From the NCBI GenBank assembly GCA_036272735.1, contig DATAYF010000682.1, forward strand, positions 1 through 8,917: a DNA stretch of 8,917 nt. Reading direction: 5' to 3'. The stretch comes from DATAYF01 sp036272735. Lineage in GTDB: Bacteria; Chloroflexota; Ktedonobacteria; Ktedonobacterales; Ktedonobacteraceae. This document shows, piece by piece, positions 6,739 through 8,917 of the stretch (position 1 is its first letter; the number at the start of each line of letters is the position of its first letter). The notes below the pieces were generated by a model. That model saw nothing but the letters and a program-made list of their open reading frames with translations. It searched no databases and had not been told where the DNA came from. The translations under genes were made by a program, and so were the position numbers.

Positions 6739-6767
6739 TTGAATATAGCATGCTTTTAGCCTATACT
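6739..6767 (+). promoter_or_regulatory. Sigma70-type promoter of the ClgR-like regulator
   Basis: TTGAAT (6739-6744) and TATACT (6762-6767) are spaced 17 bp. Transcription would start near 6774, about 67 nt before ATG 6841. The degenerate operator at 6748-6764 fills the spacer and touches the -10 box, and the perfect palindrome at 6780-6796 lies just after the start point, the layout expected for autorepression. Confidence 0.7.
6748..6764. promoter_or_regulatory. Operator-like site 1 (degenerate), in the promoter spacer
   Basis: ATGCT-TTT-AGCCT (core 6750-6762) matches the two palindromes downstream in nine of ten arm positions (AGCCT instead of AGCAT). Its centre, 6756, is 32 bp from the centre of the next site. 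Confidence 0.5.
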
Positions 6768-6779
6768 GATAGAAGAAAT

Positions 6780-6796
6780 CTATGCTCTAAGCATAG
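6780..6796. promoter_or_regulatory. Operator-like site 2, perfect palindrome
   Basis: CTATGCT-CTA-AGCATAG is a perfect palindrome with 7-bp arms and a 3-bp centre at 6788, just past the predicted start point of the regulator transcript. The GCT-N3-AGC core has the same geometry as the actinobacterial ClgR operator core as I recall it. Confidence 0.72.
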
Positions 6797-6809
6797 CTGC
6801 ACATACGAC

Positions 6810-6826
6810 CAATGCTAACAGCATAG
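6810..6826. promoter_or_regulatory. Operator-like site 3, next to the ribosome binding site
   Basis: ATGCT-AAC-AGCAT (6812-6824) has perfect 5-bp arms and its outer C and G also pair. The centre, 6818, is 30 bp from site 2. The right flank runs into AGGAAAGG (6825-6832), the ribosome binding site of the regulator. Confidence 0.65.
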
Positions 6827-6840
6827 GAAAGGCAAGAAAC

Positions 6841-7245
6841 ATGAGCGAAACACTCGACCTACAGGAGATTTACGGTCGTGTCATCCGCCGCGAACGCCAG
6901 AACCGCAACCTGACCATCAAAGAACTGGGAGCAAAAGCTGGCCTATCGGAGATTTACGTGGGTGAGATCGAGCGCGGGCAGAAATATCCATCGGGAAGCG
7001 TGTTGCAGAGCATAGCGCAGGCGCTCGGCCTTGATCTGGCAGAGTTTTTTGAGTTAATCGCGGAAGAGATTCGTGGCCTACGCGAGCCAGAGATCACCCA
7101 GGTCATCGGCTTTACCATGCCAACGCCGGGCCAGCCGCGGCGCCTGGCAGTCAAACGTATGATGAATATTCTTGACGAGGGTGATGTCGATAGCATCGCC
7201 GATTTCAGCGCATTCCTGCTCGCCAAGCACCTCGAAATTCGTTAA
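6841..7245 (+). CDS. XRE-family regulator, ClgR-like
   Basis: A 134-residue regulator. Residues 10-70 form an XRE/HTH_3 domain: RRERQNRNLTIKELGAKAGL, then the recognition region LSEIYVGEIERGQKYPSGSVL (35-55) and IAQALGLDLAEFF (58-70). The ERGQK sequence followed by a Ser-containing turn is typical of ClgR, the actinobacterial activator of clpP and clpC genes. A short C-terminal region (about 85-134) may mediate dimerisation or turnover. The gene is divergent from the clpP operon, and three matching palindromes lie between, one over its own promoter, so autoregulation plus control of clpP is the natural reading. ATG 6841 follows AGGAAAGG by 8 nt. Unlike Streptomyces ClgR it does not end in Ala-Ala, so that degradation tag is not evident. 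HTH assignment is certain; the ClgR link is inference. Confidence 0.88.
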   Translation: MSETLDLQEIYGRVIRRERQNRNLTIKELGAKAGLSEIYVGEIERGQKYPSGSVLQSIAQALGLDLAEFFELIAEEIRGLREPEITQVIGFTMPTPGQPRRLAVKRMMNILDEGDVDSIADFSAFLLAKHLEIR

Positions 7246-7254
7246 TAAAGCAAA

Positions 7255-7304
7255 CTGGCGGGCGAGCGAGGAATGCATGTCTCGCCTGCTCGCTCTCTTG
7301 CCAG
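7255..7304 (+). other. GC-rich imperfect hairpin after the regulator gene
   Basis: CTGGC (7255-7259) pairs with GCCAG (7300-7304), and GCGAGC (7262-7267) with GCTCGC (7288-7293), with uneven internal loops between. It follows the regulator's TAA by 9 nt but has no T run, so it may be a weak or factor-dependent terminator or a message-stabilising stem. Confidence 0.35.
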
Positions 7305-7353
7305 CTCCATCCAGCCTTATGGAAGAAGCCCGCTATCCACAAGGAGGTAAAAA

Positions 7354-7887
7354 GTGATATACATTGCATTTTTGCGTGGCATAAATGTTGGCGGTCATCA
7401 GGTAAAAATGGAACGCCTGCGCGAACTCTTCACAGAAATGGGATTCACCCACGTCCGCACGTATATTCAAAGTGGAAACATTTTCTTTGAAACCACGCTA
7501 ACAGACCGCGAAGCCCTGGCTCAGACGATTGAGCGACATCTGTACGAGGCTTTGGGTTACGAGGTTCCCGTGTTTTTGCGCACCATTCCAGAGCTTGAGC
7601 AAATTATGGAGATGAACCCGTTTAAACACCTTGAAGTCACACCCGATATGAGGTTGTGTGTCGTATTTACGGCCGAGGCTATACCACGTACTCTGACTTT
7701 GCCGCACCATTCACCAAAACGTGACGTAGCAATTATACATGCAACAGATCACGAAGCGTTCGTGGTCTGGTATATTATTAATGGTCGGCCGCCTGCAGCG
7801 CAAGCCCTCAAAGCCCTGGGGAACACGACGACCACCCGCTTCTTTCATACAACTGCCAAGATCTTGCAGGCTGCAAAGAAAGGCTAG
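7354..7887 (+). CDS. DUF1697 family protein
   Basis: A 177-residue protein of the usual length for DUF1697. The signature is clear: IAFLRGINVGGHQVKMERLR (4-23), then TEMGFTHVRTYIQSGNIFFE (27-46), and a C-terminal 'TTTRFFHTTAKILQA' segment like the 'T-x-RN-x-x-T' end seen in the family. It is a soluble cytosolic protein of unknown biochemical role. The start is GTG 7354, behind a perfect AAGGAGG (7341-7347) at 6 nt; no better start exists. It is 108 bp from the ClgR-like gene, with a hairpin between, so it is probably a separate unit. The next gene begins 54 bp later on the same strand. Confidence 0.92.
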   Translation: MIYIAFLRGINVGGHQVKMERLRELFTEMGFTHVRTYIQSGNIFFETTLTDREALAQTIERHLYEALGYEVPVFLRTIPELEQIMEMNPFKHLEVTPDMRLCVVFTAEAIPRTLTLPHHSPKRDVAIIHATDHEAFVVWYIINGRPPAAQALKALGNTTTTRFFHTTAKILQAAKKG

Positions 7888-7941
7888 AAAAGACTGCGAC
7901 AAAAAGCGTGCAATAATCATTTCCTGAGAGAAGAAACGCAC

Positions 7942-8673
7942 ATGCGAGGAGAAACGGAACCTGATATAGGAGATCGCAAGGATGCCTCTTCCATTACAAA
8001 ACGTATCTCAAATTCGTCAAAGGGAAGAGACAGCAACAGGCTCACACTTACTTCAGGCGATCTCCTTACTGACCTCAGCGTCTTCCAGATTGATCAGCCA
8101 CACCAGCAAACACTGCTCCATGCAGCAGTGACTACCACCAGAGAAGCAGAATCAGAGGAAGGTATACAAAGCAGCGCCATTTTTCGCGGCACTGGCGGGG
8201 GCGATGTGGCGATTTTCACGCAGTGGATGAACCGGAGGACCTATGATCAGGCACCGCAGATGTTGCTTAAGCCACCTGAGCAGGATCTGTACCAGATAGC
8301 TATTGTAGACCACATCACCGGTCAGGGCGCTTCACACCTTGCCATCGAAGATGGGCTGTTTTACTTCATCAACGTTTTTCCCCTTGCGCCTGGCAAACAT
8401 GATGATCTAATTGACTTTTTTGAGCGCACCATTCGCATCGTACGTGTGCAGCAGGGATATATATCCACGAATCTGCTGATCAGCCTGGATGCTCGCCACG
8501 CGGTGAATATTGGGCAATACAAGACCCGTCAGGATTTCCTGGCGATGTCGCGACGACCTCACGTGCTCATGGCTTTCGCTCAAGGGTTCAGACGCCGAAT
8601 CGTACGGAGGCCGCCGCGCTTATGTCAGTACGACCTTCTTACTGTTTCCTTGTATCATGATACCCAGGTGTAG
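7942..8673 (+). CDS. Tandem ABM-domain (antibiotic biosynthesis monooxygenase-like) protein
   Basis: A 243-residue protein with two consecutive ferredoxin-like alpha/beta domains of the ABM type. The first covers about 37-105 (LLTDLSVFQIDQPHQQTLL ... VAIFTQWMNRRTYD), the second about 138-235 (LFYFINVFPLAPGKHDDLI ... VNIGQYKTRQDFLAM). Single ABM proteins dimerise into a barrel, so a tandem copy could form that barrel within one chain. Members range from quinone-forming monooxygenases to haem-degrading enzymes; no metal or haem ligand set is recognisable here. The polar first 36 residues look disordered. The upstream site (GAGAGAAG) is only moderate, and a competing ATG at 7982 is in another frame that closes early, so the start is less sure than the domains. 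Confidence 0.78.
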   Translation: MRGETEPDIGDRKDASSITKRISNSSKGRDSNRLTLTSGDLLTDLSVFQIDQPHQQTLLHAAVTTTREAESEEGIQSSAIFRGTGGGDVAIFTQWMNRRTYDQAPQMLLKPPEQDLYQIAIVDHITGQGASHLAIEDGLFYFINVFPLAPGKHDDLIDFFERTIRIVRVQQGYISTNLLISLDARHAVNIGQYKTRQDFLAMSRRPHVLMAFAQGFRRRIVRRPPRLCQYDLLTVSLYHDTQV

Positions 8674-8679
8674 AGAACC

Positions 8680-8708
8680 CTCTTGCATTCTGCAGATGAG
8701 CAGAAGAG
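8680..8708 (+). terminator. Weak hairpin after the ABM gene, possible terminator
   Basis: CTGC (8690-8693) pairs with GCAG (8700-8703) and, past a 5-nt bulge, CTCTT (8680-8684) pairs with AAGAG (8704-8708). It begins 6 nt after the stop codon. The following CCTTTTATG stretch is a poor T run. Confidence 0.25.
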
Positions 8709-8733
8709 TGATAAGCCTTTTATGAAGGAGGGC

Positions 8734-8757
8734 CCCACAGGCTGCGCAACCCGTGGG
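8734..8757. repeat. GC-rich hairpin just outside the insertion-sequence end
   Basis: CCCAC (8734-8738) pairs with GTGGG (8753-8757) and GG (8740-8741) with CC (8750-8751), separated by one A-C mismatch, around the loop CTGCGCAA. It lies about 20 bp from the inferred element boundary. It could be a flanking terminator or a further part of the element. Confidence 0.4.
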
Positions 8758-8770
8758 ATATTGCAACGCC

Positions 8771-8917
8771 TCAAGAAGGTGACGACTCCCCACGGCGAAA
8801 GCCAGGGGCTTCTCAGGGTGGCCCCTGAAGGCTCCGTGCGCGCCCGGTGTTCGTTGCAACCACAACAGGTGGCTGCTGGGCACGGAAAAGACCTGAGGGA
8901 GTGGCTGGCACACAACA
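8771..8917 (-). pseudogene. tnpB: 3' end of an IS200/IS605-type tnpB, cut by the window edge and broken by an in-frame TGA
   Basis: On the minus strand one frame enters from the window edge, stops at TGA 8815-8813, and continues in the same frame as EAPGFRRGESSPS to a TGA at 8773-8771. The EAP-x-F-x-x-GE tail is what I recognise at the C-terminus of TnpB/OrfB proteins, where it is encoded by the conserved terminal hairpin of the element. The TGA in front of EAP could have arisen from CGA (Arg) by one change, or this may be the natural stop with the tail remaining only as part of the guide-RNA end. The catalytic RuvC and zinc-finger regions lie beyond the window, so activity cannot be judged. 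The call rests on the tail motif plus hairpin only. Confidence 0.5.
8779..8812 (-). mobile_element. IS200/IS605-type right end hairpin (candidate omega-RNA 3' region)
   Basis: On the minus strand, CCCC-T-GGC-TTTC-GCC-GT-GGGG forms an imperfect hairpin followed by GAGTCGTCAC. The combination 'GAAGCCCC ... GGGGAGT-x-TCAC' is the usual right-end pattern of IS605/IS1341-type elements, whose transcript includes the omega-RNA used by TnpB. The element boundary would be near 8779. The left end is outside the window, so target site and element length are unknown. Confidence 0.5.

Noticed and set aside
6742..6770. Minus-strand promoter for the clpP operon (TATATT as -10)
   Set aside because: The hexamer at the -35 position (ATCAGT) is far from consensus. 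A promoter must exist in this region, but I cannot place it from sequence alone.
8620..8913. 97- and 86-codon minus-strand open frames at the right edge
   Set aside because: They overlap the end of the ABM gene and do not match the frame that encodes the TnpB-like EAPGF tail; one has a GHPEKP sequence that looked TnpB-like but does not continue sensibly.

Overview
The window looks like chromosomal DNA of a high-complexity, soil-type bacterium. The mix of short-chain dehydrogenases, a helix-turn-helix/GAF protein, a DUF5946-type protein, a tandem ABM-domain protein and a ClpP of the 'TGRGER' type is what I associate with Chloroflexota of the Ktedonobacteria group. That placement is inference from gene content; no marker gene is present. 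There is no rRNA, tRNA or CRISPR array.

Layout. Positions 1-248 are non-coding leader. On the + strand follow a FabG-type reductase (249-1016), a class I SAM methyltransferase (best start 1118, end 1987) closed by a strong intrinsic terminator (2041-2080), and a second, N-terminally membrane-anchored short-chain dehydrogenase (2107-3141). A 235-bp spacer holds a 16-bp inverted repeat and then a clear sigma70-type promoter. The promoter drives a tight three-gene operon: HTH-GAF protein (3377-4369), beta-sandwich (GH16/concanavalin-like) protein without visible catalytic acids (4391-5209), and a DUF5946-type Cys/His protein (5229-5690). The operon ends in a long hairpin that starts inside the last stop codon.

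On the - strand lies a two-gene operon: a 93-aa DUF4177-like protein (6408-6689) followed after 14 bp by clpP (5797-6393). Divergent from it is a small XRE-family regulator (6841-7245) resembling the actinobacterial clp-gene regulator ClgR. The 151-bp space between them holds a promoter and three operator-like palindromes of the form ATGCT-N3-AGCAT, with centres 32 and 30 bp apart (about three helical turns each). This is the most coherent system in the window: an apparently autoregulated clp regulator facing its likely target operon.

The right part carries a DUF1697 protein (7354-7887), a two-domain ABM monooxygenase-like protein (7942-8673) and, at the edge, the 3' end of an IS200/IS605-type tnpB on the - strand with its conserved terminal hairpin (about 8771-8917). 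The tnpB frame is interrupted by a TGA. The two halves of the window (metabolic enzymes on the left, proteostasis and regulation in the middle) show no obvious shared pathway.
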